Shown here in pieces: positions 48,964 to 57,590 of a stretch of DNA of 64,000 nucleotides. Below the pieces are notes generated by a model, which saw only the letters and a list, made by a program, of their open reading frames with translations, was not told the origin of the DNA and did not search any database. This DNA comes from DASUGC01 sp035606665 (GTDB lineage: Bacteria > Acidobacteriota > Vicinamibacteria > Vicinamibacterales > SCN-69-37): positions 1 to 64,000 of the forward strand of contig DATNEY010000054.1 of the NCBI GenBank assembly GCA_035606665.1, read 5' to 3'. The translations under genes and the position numbers were made by a program. Position 1 is the stretch's first letter. Every line of letters begins with the position of its first letter.

Positions 48964-50068
48964 GAATCTTCGCTCGATGCAGTCATCGCCGACTGTGGTT
49001 GGGATGGGCCTACTCGCCCTCGACATCGTGTTCGCACAAGATAGAGATCGACCTTCGTATTTCGCCGGCGGGACCTGCGGCAACGTTCTGACCATTCTCA
49101 ATTACTTGGGCTGGCGTTCACGCCCAATTGCCCGCCTCGGGCCTGGGGCGGCCGCAGATTACGTGGTCGAAGACCTTGAGACTTTTGGGGTCCTGACTGA
49201 CCTAATTAAACGAGACAGCGAGGGAAGTACGCCAGTCATTGTCCAGCGGATCCGTCGGCGGAATGATGGTGAGTTGTACCACACGTTCTCTTGGCGGTGT
49301 CCAACCTGCGGAGCTCACCTGCCTGGGTACAAGGCCGTTTTGTCGTCGGCGGCCGACCAACTGCGAAAACAGTTAGGCGGCGCCAAGGCCTTCTTCTTTG
49401 ATCGAGTCTCCAGGGCCGTTCTGATCATAGCTGCTGAGCTTCGTCGCCGTGGTGCGGTGATCATTTTTGAACCCTCATCCGTCGGCGATCACAGACTCTT
49501 CCGAGAGGCATATACGGTCGCGCACATCGTTAAGTACTCCCATGAGCGATTGAGAGACATCGCGGATGTGCCGTTTGGGCGAGGCGAACGGGATCGAGTA
49601 CTCCTCGAGATTGAGACGCTTGGACGTTCCGGCCTGCGATACCGCAGCCGTCTGGCTCAGGCACCAACGAGGAATTGGACCTCAGTTGCGGCGTTCTCTC
49701 GTGAAGATGTAAAGGATGCGGCAGGATCGGGAGATTGGTGCACCGCAGGTCTCATCCACAGCCTAGCGCGTGGGGGAGTTCTCAAGTTCCGAGGCATCAC
49801 CACGCCTGAACTCGTCGAGGCTATGCGCCTTGGTCAGGCACTGGCTGCTTGGAATTGTCGCTTTGAGGGAGCTCGGGGCGGAATGTACCAGATGACGAAG
49901 GAACAGTTTGGCAGTCAGATTCAGACCATTCTTCGAGGGGCCGTTCTTGAGGACCAAGGTTTAGATGGGCAGAGTGACGAATCTCCACTTGCCCTTCATT
50001 CGCTCTGTCCTTCCTGCGACCGCGTGCGCAGGCCAAAATCCCTAGCCGCATCTGGCAGGGGCGCTTGA
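48953..50068 (+). CDS. PfkB-family kinase with two CxxC pairs (island gene 5)
   Basis: A 371-residue ribokinase-fold protein. The N-terminal 'VVGMGLLALDIVF' and 'SYFAGGTCGNVLTILNYLGW' (substrate-side GG motif), and the anion-hole/catalytic motif 'DAAGSGDWCTAGLIHSLARG' (D261) are typical of PfkB sugar and nucleoside kinases. Unusual additions are C116/C119 ('RCPTCGAHLPG') and C352/C355 ('LCPSCDRVRR'), which together could bind zinc. The start at 48953 has GGGAG seven bases upstream and overlaps gene 4 by 11 bp. Substrate unknown, and ribose, a nucleoside or a modified sugar would fit. Confidence 0.8.
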   Translation: MPSRNLRSMQSSPTVVGMGLLALDIVFAQDRDRPSYFAGGTCGNVLTILNYLGWRSRPIARLGPGAAADYVVEDLETFGVLTDLIKRDSEGSTPVIVQRIRRRNDGELYHTFSWRCPTCGAHLPGYKAVLSSAADQLRKQLGGAKAFFFDRVSRAVLIIAAELRRRGAVIIFEPSSVGDHRLFREAYTVAHIVKYSHERLRDIADVPFGRGERDRVLLEIETLGRSGLRYRSRLAQAPTRNWTSVAAFSREDVKDAAGSGDWCTAGLIHSLARGGVLKFRGITTPELVEAMRLGQALAAWNCRFEGARGGMYQMTKEQFGSQIQTILRGAVLEDQGLDGQSDESPLALHSLCPSCDRVRRPKSLAASGRGA

Positions 50069-50094
50069 GCTCGAGGCTCGCGAGGTAGTAGAAA

Positions 50095-50114
50095 GCTCGA
50101 CCGATCGGTCGAGC
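50095..50114. terminator. Perfect 20-bp palindrome after the five-gene operon
   Basis: GCTCGACCGA (50095-50104) is followed by its exact reverse complement TCGGTCGAGC, 26 bases past the stop of gene 5. CGTTCT follows. Position fits a transcription end for the island operon. The rest of the gap to 50337 shows only a GCGTAAGCGTAAGC direct repeat near 50205-50218 and no gene. Confidence 0.5.
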
Positions 50115-50337
50115 CGTTCTCGAATGGAACCGCCTCGGCCGCCGTTGGGCCTTGTCTCGACGTGCTTGGACGACCGGACCGAAGACTCCCACGGGACCTG
50201 ATAGCGTAAGCGTAAGCTTCCCCGTCAAGTAGACAGGGCGTAAGTAGACTCTCCGACAGCCCGTACTATCGAGTCCTTCGGCGGCTGATTCTGGAGTTCG
50301 GCAACAGCTCTGGGCGATACTTATCTTTGACAACCAC

Positions 50338-51906
50338 ATGCGCAGACTAGTCATGGCGTTGGTCGGCGCCTCGCTCGTTTCTGCGCACTTGGTGTCTACC
50401 CGTTCCCTCCCGTCCCAGCAGCCTCCACAGTTCCGCACTGGCGTCACGCTCGTGCCGGTGGAGGTACGCGTGGTCGACAGGGACGGCAACCCGGTCCGCG
50501 GTCTCACCAAAGCCGATTTCGAAGTCCGCGAGGACGGACGAGCACAGGAACTCGCTCACTTCCAGGCCCTGGAGGCGGATGACAAGTTAGAGCCTGGCCG
50601 ACTCTTTGTGATCCTGCTCGGACGCGGGCGGCTCAACCTCCCCACCAAAGCCGTCCAGGCTGCCGTCGATTTCGTTCGCGCAAGACTTGTGAGCCCGGAT
50701 CGAGTGGCCGTTGTGGCTTACAACCGAATCATCAAACCGACGACAGACCATGAAGCCGTCGCGGATTTTCTCGAAGCGTATCGAGATCTCCACATACGAA
50801 CCGAGGAGCTTCTTAGTCGTGACCAGCGTGGGCCGCAACCCCGCATGCTCAAGCCAGACACGGTCGCCTCCATTGATGATCTCTTTCGCCGGGGTCGGCT
50901 GGACGTTGAAGATCTCGCAGGAGGGCGCGGCCGGGAGCCCGGACCGTACAACGACCTCAGCTACTTGAGAACCGCCCTGGGATACCTTCGGACCGTCAAC
51001 GGTGAGAAGCACGTAGTCATCGTCACGGAACATCCCTTCCCCACCGGATGGACCGAGGCTTCAGTTCAGAGTCTCCAGAACTTTTGGTTCCAGCAAGCCA
51101 CAAGCGCACGGGCGGCACTTCATTTCCTTCACGCCGGCGGTCTGCCCGGTCAGGACATGGCACAGGGAACACTGGTGACCGGCAAGCTAGACCCACGTCG
51201 CCTGGAGGATCTGCTCCGTCGCAAGGCACAGCAAGTAACCGCGGAGCAAACCGGCGGCACCTCGGCGTTCTTTCAGTTTGCCGAGAAGCCACTTGCTGCG
51301 TTGGAACGAGCGACCCGCCATCACTATCTGCTCGGCTACTATCCGTCGCGCGATGCGGCGCCAGATCAGTACCGCGACATTCGCATCTCGATAGCACGCC
51401 AAGGCGTCCAACTCTCGTATCGGCACGCGTACCAAGCGCGACCGGCCGAGGAGAAACCGGAGGACGCTCGGCGCGCGGTGTCGGCGTCGAGGGTTGGAGA
51501 ATTGACCCAGTGGCTATCGAATCCGGCTCGCGTGCCTACCGCACCCTCCCCGTGGGGTATCCGGCTCGACGTGACCGCCGACAATCGGGCGACGGCAAGC
51601 GGGTCGCTGAATGTGGCCGTGGCGTTCGATCCATGGCTGGTGGACTTTGTCAGGAACGGCGATCTCTACGTCGCTGAGTTGACCCTTGCGGTCCTGGCGG
51701 ACGATGGGCGCGGCAACGTTGTCGGGGAGAGCAGTCGAACTTCAAGGATCAGTCTCACGATTGCTGAATTCGAGCGTACGAAGCGTGAATGGCTTACGAC
51801 CGATTTGTCCGTGAAGACCACCGCGGACGCTGAATACATCAGGGCGGCTATCTATCAATTTGAGACGGACCGGATGGGTTGGGCGGAAAAGCGACTCAAG
51901 AGATAG
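50338..51906 (+). CDS. Secreted VWA-like domain protein of the acidobacterial type
   Basis: A 522-residue protein with an N-terminal signal-like segment ('MRRLVMALVGASLVSAHLVS'), then a carboxypeptidase-regulatory-like stretch 'VEVRVVDRDGNPVRGLTKAD' and 'FEVREDGRAQELAHFQALE', the signature of the VWFA-related domain family abundant in Acidobacteriota. In the VWA domain the usual DxSxS metal site is replaced by 'LFVILLGRGRLN'. The C-terminal 'RATRHHYLLGYYPS' is also typical of the family. Function unknown. No transmembrane anchor is visible at the C-terminus. Confidence 0.8.
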   Translation: MRRLVMALVGASLVSAHLVSTRSLPSQQPPQFRTGVTLVPVEVRVVDRDGNPVRGLTKADFEVREDGRAQELAHFQALEADDKLEPGRLFVILLGRGRLNLPTKAVQAAVDFVRARLVSPDRVAVVAYNRIIKPTTDHEAVADFLEAYRDLHIRTEELLSRDQRGPQPRMLKPDTVASIDDLFRRGRLDVEDLAGGRGREPGPYNDLSYLRTALGYLRTVNGEKHVVIVTEHPFPTGWTEASVQSLQNFWFQQATSARAALHFLHAGGLPGQDMAQGTLVTGKLDPRRLEDLLRRKAQQVTAEQTGGTSAFFQFAEKPLAALERATRHHYLLGYYPSRDAAPDQYRDIRISIARQGVQLSYRHAYQARPAEEKPEDARRAVSASRVGELTQWLSNPARVPTAPSPWGIRLDVTADNRATASGSLNVAVAFDPWLVDFVRNGDLYVAELTLAVLADDGRGNVVGESSRTSRISLTIAEFERTKREWLTTDLSVKTTADAEYIRAAIYQFETDRMGWAEKRLKR

Positions 51907-51989
51907 AAGACACGACCTACTCGTAGGCTATTGCAGCGGCCGTTGTGATCCGCGCACAATACTTTCAAATGTAGTTTACTCGCCTGCGA

Positions 51990-52016
51990 ACTACTAGCGT
52001 TCAGCGAACTAGTAGT
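51990..52016. promoter_or_regulatory. Inverted repeat upstream of the ABC exporter gene
   Basis: ACTACTAG (51990-51997) and CTAGTAGT (52009-52016) form an 8-bp inverted repeat with an 11-base spacer, 54 bases before the exporter ATG. The element also shows imperfect direct repeats (GCGAACTA twice). It could be an operator. No other feature is seen in 51907-52069. Confidence 0.4.
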
Positions 52017-52069
52017 GTTGAGCGACTTTGAGGGACCGGCGCCGACCTCGCGCCACAGTTTGAGCCGCG

Positions 52070-53851
52070 ATGAAGAATATCGGCCGCTTCATTGAGAGCG
52101 CACGCGCCGTTGTGAATGCCTTTCGGCACGTCGCGACTGCGCTGCACATCGTCTGGAATACCAGGCCAGCCCTCTTCATGGTGGTCGCCGCTCTCAGCTT
52201 GTCGGCGTCCGCGATTCCGGTGACGAACCTTTGGATTGGCAAGCATCTCCTTGACGCCGTGGCGCAAGCTGTGTCCCGGCCGAATATCGAGGGCACCTAT
52301 CGCCAGATGGTCTGGCTCCTCGCGCTGCAGGTACTACTCGCCGGCGCCTCTGCCTTTCTGAATGGCCTCAATGGATCTTATAAAGAGCTGTTGATGACCG
52401 ATGTTCAGAATCGCTCTGTCCTGATGATCCTTCGCAAGGCTGTCTCCTTGGATCTCGAGCACTTTGAACGCTCGGAGACTCACGACACCTTGCGGACCGC
52501 ACTCGGTCAAGTTGGTTCCAGGCCAGTAATGATTTGCCTTCAATTGGTCTCTGTTGGACAGAGCCTATTGGTTCTCGGGTCAGTCGGCGCCCTCATGAGC
52601 CGACTGGGTCTTGGCGTATTCCTCATCGTTGCACTGGCGGCGGTGCCCGGCGTACTTGTTGCGAATCGATTTGGAGTGCTGTCCTACAGACAGGGCAGGC
52701 GTCGAGCGCCCGAGTTACGGGCACAGAATTATCTAGCGTCGCTCCTGACGTCGGAACACGCGGCGAAGGAGATTAGGGCGGCTGGCACCGAGGAGTTCTT
52801 GCTGGGTCGGTGGGAACACTATCGCAGGCGGATCACCGCGGAGATCCGGGAGCTGTCCGTGGCCCGAACCACGTGGACCGTCGTGGCCTCGATCACATCC
52901 ACAGCCTTGATCATCGGCGCAACTCTGAGCGTGGTCCGGCAAGCCGCCGCGGGCCAGATCTCGGTTGGCGAGTTCTCCGTGCTGACCATGGGAATTGGAT
53001 ACGTCCAATCGCAGCTGGCAGCGATACTGGCGGGTGTCGCCGGGCTATACGAGAACCTCCTCCACATGGGCACGCTTGCCGAATTCTTGGCGCTTCCGTC
53101 AAGCCGAAAGGACGAAGGCGACGAGTGGCGCGGCGTCATCGACACCATTCAGTTTGACAATGTCAGTTATGGCTATCCTTCACATGGCAAGCTTGCCGTG
53201 GACTCTCTCTCGTTCACTGCTCGGCGAGGTGAGAGCATCGCTATCGTCGGCACGAACGGCTCAGGAAAGAGCACGCTGATCCGGCTGCTCTCACGCCTGG
53301 CAGTACCAACAAGCGGGCGAATCCTCATAAATGGGCAAGACGCATCGAAGTTCAGTGGGCGGAGTCTCCAACGAGAGATCAGCGTGATGTTTCAGGATCA
53401 CGTTCGCTATTCCATGACGATGCGCGACAACATCGGCGTGGGCGACGTGCAGAGGCTGATCGACGAGGACGCTGTGAAACGCGCCGCACAGGACAGTGGC
53501 GTCGCGGACTTCATGAAGGATTGGGAAGCCGGCTACGACACCACACTCGGCCAATTGTTTCCGCAGAGCAAGGAGCTGTCCTGGGGACAGTGGCAGCGGG
53601 TCGCGTTAGCTCGGCTGTATTTCAAGCGATGTTCGATGTACTTGTTGGACGAACCCACGGCGTCTCTCGACATCGAGGCGGAGAGAAGGACCGCCCAGTA
53701 TCTGAGGGCGCGTTCGCGGGACCATATTGTTATTGTCGTAACGCATAACCCGGAGCTGATCGCGCTCGTAGACAAAGTACTGCCGCTGACGAACGGGCGA
53801 CTCACTCAAATGCCGTCGAAACAGGCCACGGCGACTGAACAGGTCACCTAG
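52070..53851 (+). CDS. ABC transporter, fused membrane and ATPase domains (lanthipeptide exporter candidate)
   Basis: A 593-residue half-transporter. Membrane domain about residues 30-340 with six hydrophobic helices; ATPase domain 358-585 with Walker A 'GTNGSGKST' (394-402), Q-loop 'SVMFQDH', signature 'ELSWGQWQRVAL' (LSWGQ, 503-507), Walker B 'MYLLDEPTAS' (523-532) and the switch histidine in 'VVTHN' (H569). It has no N-terminal C39 peptidase domain, but a stand-alone C39 gene follows 62 bases downstream. Together they could replace the usual peptidase-containing exporter. Plus strand, convergent to lanB. Confidence 0.87.
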   Translation: MKNIGRFIESARAVVNAFRHVATALHIVWNTRPALFMVVAALSLSASAIPVTNLWIGKHLLDAVAQAVSRPNIEGTYRQMVWLLALQVLLAGASAFLNGLNGSYKELLMTDVQNRSVLMILRKAVSLDLEHFERSETHDTLRTALGQVGSRPVMICLQLVSVGQSLLVLGSVGALMSRLGLGVFLIVALAAVPGVLVANRFGVLSYRQGRRRAPELRAQNYLASLLTSEHAAKEIRAAGTEEFLLGRWEHYRRRITAEIRELSVARTTWTVVASITSTALIIGATLSVVRQAAAGQISVGEFSVLTMGIGYVQSQLAAILAGVAGLYENLLHMGTLAEFLALPSSRKDEGDEWRGVIDTIQFDNVSYGYPSHGKLAVDSLSFTARRGESIAIVGTNGSGKSTLIRLLSRLAVPTSGRILINGQDASKFSGRSLQREISVMFQDHVRYSMTMRDNIGVGDVQRLIDEDAVKRAAQDSGVADFMKDWEAGYDTTLGQLFPQSKELSWGQWQRVALARLYFKRCSMYLLDEPTASLDIEAERRTAQYLRARSRDHIVIVVTHNPELIALVDKVLPLTNGRLTQMPSKQATATEQVT

Positions 53852-53913
53852 GTGGCTCCTCGCTGGTTCTACGGTCGGCGAGTATCTGCGGCCACGGCGT
53901 CGCTGATCGCAGG

Positions 53914-54360
53914 ATGATGGGTTTGTCAACGAGACGTGCTCTATCGGTAATTCTGCAGACCAGTCCATTCGACTGCGGTCCGGTGTCGCTGGCAATCGTG
54001 TTGAAGTATTTTGGAAAGCGGACATCCGTCGAGCGGCTCCGACGGGAAACCGAATTGGGTTCGACGGGCACCAATGCCGCTTGCTTGCTCCACGCAGCGC
54101 GCCTCTATGGCCTCCGGGGCGTGGCGATTCGGCTGACGCCGAACGAAGTGCTTGACTTGCCTCCGGCAACGATCCTGCATTGGGGGACGCGGCATTTCGT
54201 TGTGATGGAGTCTGCGTGCCGGGATTCCGTGGAGTTGATCGATCCATCCCGTGGCAGACGCACAATCGGCCTGGTCGAACTTGGCCGGCGCTTCGGCGGT
54301 GTCGCCTTGGTATTCACCAGCTCGCGCCGCTCAGCGCCCGAGCGGCGGGCGCCGAAGTAG
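53914..54360 (+). CDS. Stand-alone C39-family leader peptidase
   Basis: A 148-residue cysteine peptidase like the N-terminal domain of bacteriocin exporters. Oxyanion Gln15 and catalytic Cys21 in 'ILQTSPFDCGPVSLAIVLKY', catalytic His94 in 'HWGTRHFVVMES', and Asp110 in 'VELIDPSRGRR' give a complete triad. C39 enzymes cut precursor leaders after a double glycine, and the precursor at 58890-59249 has such a site (AVAGGG). The ATG at 53914 or 53917 is the start; AGG lies just upstream. No signal peptide, so it probably acts in the cytoplasm with the exporter. Confidence 0.85.
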   Translation: MMGLSTRRALSVILQTSPFDCGPVSLAIVLKYFGKRTSVERLRRETELGSTGTNAACLLHAARLYGLRGVAIRLTPNEVLDLPPATILHWGTRHFVVMESACRDSVELIDPSRGRRTIGLVELGRRFGGVALVFTSSRRSAPERRAPK

Positions 54361-54400
54361 GTGGAGGCGGCCATTCCGGCACCGGGACGACGTGGATGTG

Positions 54401-57400
54401 TCAGGCAAGTGAAACCGAAGACCTGGATCTGGCAATCTGGGACTCATATAGCCGTTCCAGAAAGTCGTAGAGAACGAATTCTTGCTGTCGATGATCCGCC
54501 CTGAGGAGCCGATTGGCTTGCATGTGCATGAGGCTGAACGCCAAGTCCTCGAGGGACACTGACACCTGCCCGAGCGATGACGCGGATTTCAATCTTGCCA
54601 GGGAGTCTGAGGAAGACCGCGATCCGCTGACCAACGCGGCATAGGAACCCCCACACTCCGCCAACGCACCCTCGCGAGCGGCGGTGAAGAGCGTCTCGAG
54701 CCGCTTACGTTCTTTCCGAAACCTGCCACCAAGCCAGCGTTTCGTGGCAACGTCGGCGCGGAAAAGGTTGGCGTGGCTCAGTCGGGCCTGGCGCGCCAGC
54801 CGAAGGCGTTTCTGGCGGTCGAAGCCCAGGTGCTCGAACGTGAAGTTCCAGCTCATGAGACACACTCTCCACCGCTCGTCGAGCCCGAGGTCGCCCGGCA
54901 GAGTCTTGAGAACCTCGATCGCGGTCTGACTATCTCGCCAGAAGAAGTCTTCGGCGAGCACGATTCCCTTTTCGCCGCCGTATCGCTCGACTTCACGCTC
55001 ATAGGTATCGAGGCCGATCCGGCTGCACAGGCCAGACGCCAGCACATCGCGAAACGCGCGATCAACCGCTGCCAGCACGCTCGTGCCGAGGTCCGGCTCC
55101 GGATGTTGGATCCGAAGTCGGAGATGCCACTGCGGTTCGGAATACCGAACGAAGAACCAAGGCGAATCGCGTCCAACATCAGGATCATCGAGAAACTGTT
55201 TCACTTGCGTCGTCAGCAAACGGTCGAGTCCAGCCGGGCCCGCGAACAGCTGTATGTACGTCCACGAAGAACCCGGCGCGAATCGCCTGACGAATGTCGT
55301 TGAGGGAACGGCGTAGGGGATCGATTCGCGGGAAGGTGGCGTGGAGACCTGCGGGCTGGGTTTGACGAACGGGATGATCAGCTCATGGCTGAACGTGCCC
55401 TCCGGGCCGCTCAGACAGAGCATGTCAGGCGAGGGAAACATCTCCACCAGCTTCAGTGGACTTCGTTTCGCCGCAAGTTGTTTGAGGGTCTCGAATGCCA
55501 ACTCGCTGGCACAGTCAAGCGGCAGTTCGTTGTCACCTTCCGCTGCGAGAACCCAGCGTGGCATTTTGGCGCTCAGTCGCCACTCGTCGAACGCGGTTCG
55601 CTCCCTTGACTGCCCTCCTTGGAATAGCCGCAGAAGAAGCGGTTTGCCGAGGAGCCACCGCGCGCGCTCGAACACAACGTTGCCATGCCGGACCCTGGGT
55701 AAGAAGTCTAGAGTTTCCAAACCTCCCCAGTTCCATACGAGCCAGGGCGACACACCCTGTGACTGGAGCGAGCACAGAAATCGATATATCGGCAAGCCGC
55801 GTCTGAAGTTGTGGGCATTCGACAGTCGGGGCACAACCTCGCGGTTGAGGCGCCGAGACCGCAGTATGACTCGATCGTCGCGAATGGACACCAACAGGTC
55901 AGTGACCGTCAATTGCGCGCTCTGATGCGCCCCCGACCGCCCAAGATAGCTGATCTCGTGCGACCGCAATACAGGCCGGGCGATCACGTTGGCCAGGCGT
56001 CCCTCTGGCAAGTGCACAATTTCAGCGAACTCCGCATCGGAACGAAATGACTCCTCGTGCGCGATGTGTCGACGCAGGGCGCCTTCGAGCTCTGGCATGG
56101 CCCTGCAAAACCGCCCAAACATGCCCGCTCCCGATGGGCCACCAGCACAACGGAGTACGAACGTGGATTCCCCGCCCGATGCACCAACAGTCACTGTTGC
56201 CGCGAGTGCATCCGGGAGAGGTGACGGCGACGGGACCGACAGAGACTCTATGTCCTGTGGGGTCAGCACCACCTCGACGCCTGCGTCCCCCTCGACTTCT
56301 CGTACCCTCTTGAGCAAGTACTCGTCGCGGGGTGACCACGTTCGGGAGGATGCGCCATCAGCGGCGCCCCCAACTGGCAGTCCCACCACGAGTGGCGTCA
56401 ACTGCCGCTGGCTGCTAAAGCCCTCGACAACTATCCCAATCTCGTCGTCAAACACCTCAACCAGCGGTACCTCGCGGTGGTCGTATCGAGTTCGAAACGC
56501 CTCCTTGAACGTCCGTAACGAATCGAGCGGTCTGGGTGTCAGTTGGTGCAGCAGCGCCACCGCTTCTCCGATCTGCGCGGCGTCTTTCTCACCGAGCGCG
56601 AGCTTCGGCGCAGGCTTGATTAGATCAACCTGAAAGAGTCCAGCGGGCTCTGGCGCTTCGCCAAGACTCTTCAGCGCGGAGCGCACCTTCTGATATTCAG
56701 CAGGCTCGGTCAGCGGCTGCCGGTCGGCCTGATCCAAAGCCTCTCGCACGCCATCGAGAACGGTGACGACTGCTGCGGCGCCGCCACTCGTACGCAACGT
56801 TCTGGCCAGATCCGCAAGTGCAGACTCACCGGTGACGAGAGGGCTTAGCGGTCCCACCAGTACTTGTCTCGCGATCAATTCATCGACATACCCGCTGGCC
56901 TCATCTTTCTCAATACCGGCCTCGGGACTGAAATTGACAATTGCGTCGGTTAGCTGCGAACGAGTGGCTCCCGGCTCCGCTGCGTTCAGGACGACGGACA
57001 GATACTCATCGGAATCCACGATCATCAGGGTGTGGCGGACTCCCCCAGGCGCAGCTCGGGCCTGCACATACCGCCACTGGCCAGCGCCCTCGTACAGCGA
57101 TGAGTTCGGCCGATACGGAAGCGTCGCGCGAAGCGCAGGATCTCGAGCCAGCCGATCGCAGAGCGTAAAGAGATATCCGTTGTCCAGACTCGAACTTCGC
57201 CGGTAACCCGTGATGTCGCCAATCTCCAGACAGGTTGTGGGCGAAATCCGGCCAAACGAACAACCAGCGAAGAGGCCAAATGGCGTCGGACGGCCGGCCA
57301 TGCGAGCCAAATAGCGATAGAGTGACAGTTCGGTCTTACGGTCCTCACCCGCGCAAGCCGCCCAATCACTCAACGCGGCGTGCAGCGCGGCCGAACCCAG

Positions 57401-57589
57401 CAAGATGGCCTCTTGGAGTACCGGGTTGCCGTAGACCGCCCGTAGACGCTCTGTCCACGGTCTCCCTTGCCCCGAAGAGCCAATGCCGGGGGCGCTCCCC
57501 CGCATCTCAGTCAGCTCACTTAGCGCGGTAAACGGCAGCAGGGGCGAACGAGCCAGGAAAAAGCCTGACGGCCGGATCGGTGGAGTCAC
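54401..57589 (-). CDS. lanB: Class I lanthipeptide dehydratase LanB (full length)
   Basis: A 1062-residue LanB. Such enzymes glutamylate Ser/Thr of the precursor using glutamyl-tRNA and then eliminate to Dha/Dhb. The N-terminal glutamylation domain (about 1-700) carries the family hallmark 'YLARMAGRPTPFGLFAG'. The C-terminal elimination (SpaB_C) domain starts near residue 774 ('SSWTYIQLFAGPAGLDRLL') and has 'WHLRLRI', 'YEREVERYGG' and 'SLMHMQANRLL', where H1022 and R1027 match the elimination site. GTG start one base after the lanC stop. Long enough to be a single, unsplit dehydratase. Confidence 0.95.
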   Translation of the reverse strand: MTPPIRPSGFFLARSPLLPFTALSELTEMRGSAPGIGSSGQGRPWTERLRAVYGNPVLQEAILLGSAALHAALSDWAACAGEDRKTELSLYRYLARMAGRPTPFGLFAGCSFGRISPTTCLEIGDITGYRRSSSLDNGYLFTLCDRLARDPALRATLPYRPNSSLYEGAGQWRYVQARAAPGGVRHTLMIVDSDEYLSVVLNAAEPGATRSQLTDAIVNFSPEAGIEKDEASGYVDELIARQVLVGPLSPLVTGESALADLARTLRTSGGAAAVVTVLDGVREALDQADRQPLTEPAEYQKVRSALKSLGEAPEPAGLFQVDLIKPAPKLALGEKDAAQIGEAVALLHQLTPRPLDSLRTFKEAFRTRYDHREVPLVEVFDDEIGIVVEGFSSQRQLTPLVVGLPVGGAADGASSRTWSPRDEYLLKRVREVEGDAGVEVVLTPQDIESLSVPSPSPLPDALAATVTVGASGGESTFVLRCAGGPSGAGMFGRFCRAMPELEGALRRHIAHEESFRSDAEFAEIVHLPEGRLANVIARPVLRSHEISYLGRSGAHQSAQLTVTDLLVSIRDDRVILRSRRLNREVVPRLSNAHNFRRGLPIYRFLCSLQSQGVSPWLVWNWGGLETLDFLPRVRHGNVVFERARWLLGKPLLLRLFQGGQSRERTAFDEWRLSAKMPRWVLAAEGDNELPLDCASELAFETLKQLAAKRSPLKLVEMFPSPDMLCLSGPEGTFSHELIIPFVKPSPQVSTPPSRESIPYAVPSTTFVRRFAPGSSWTYIQLFAGPAGLDRLLTTQVKQFLDDPDVGRDSPWFFVRYSEPQWHLRLRIQHPEPDLGTSVLAAVDRAFRDVLASGLCSRIGLDTYEREVERYGGEKGIVLAEDFFWRDSQTAIEVLKTLPGDLGLDERWRVCLMSWNFTFEHLGFDRQKRLRLARQARLSHANLFRADVATKRWLGGRFRKERKRLETLFTAAREGALAECGGSYAALVSGSRSSSDSLARLKSASSLGQVSVSLEDLAFSLMHMQANRLLRADHRQQEFVLYDFLERLYESQIARSRSSVSLA

Positions 57590-57590
57590 T

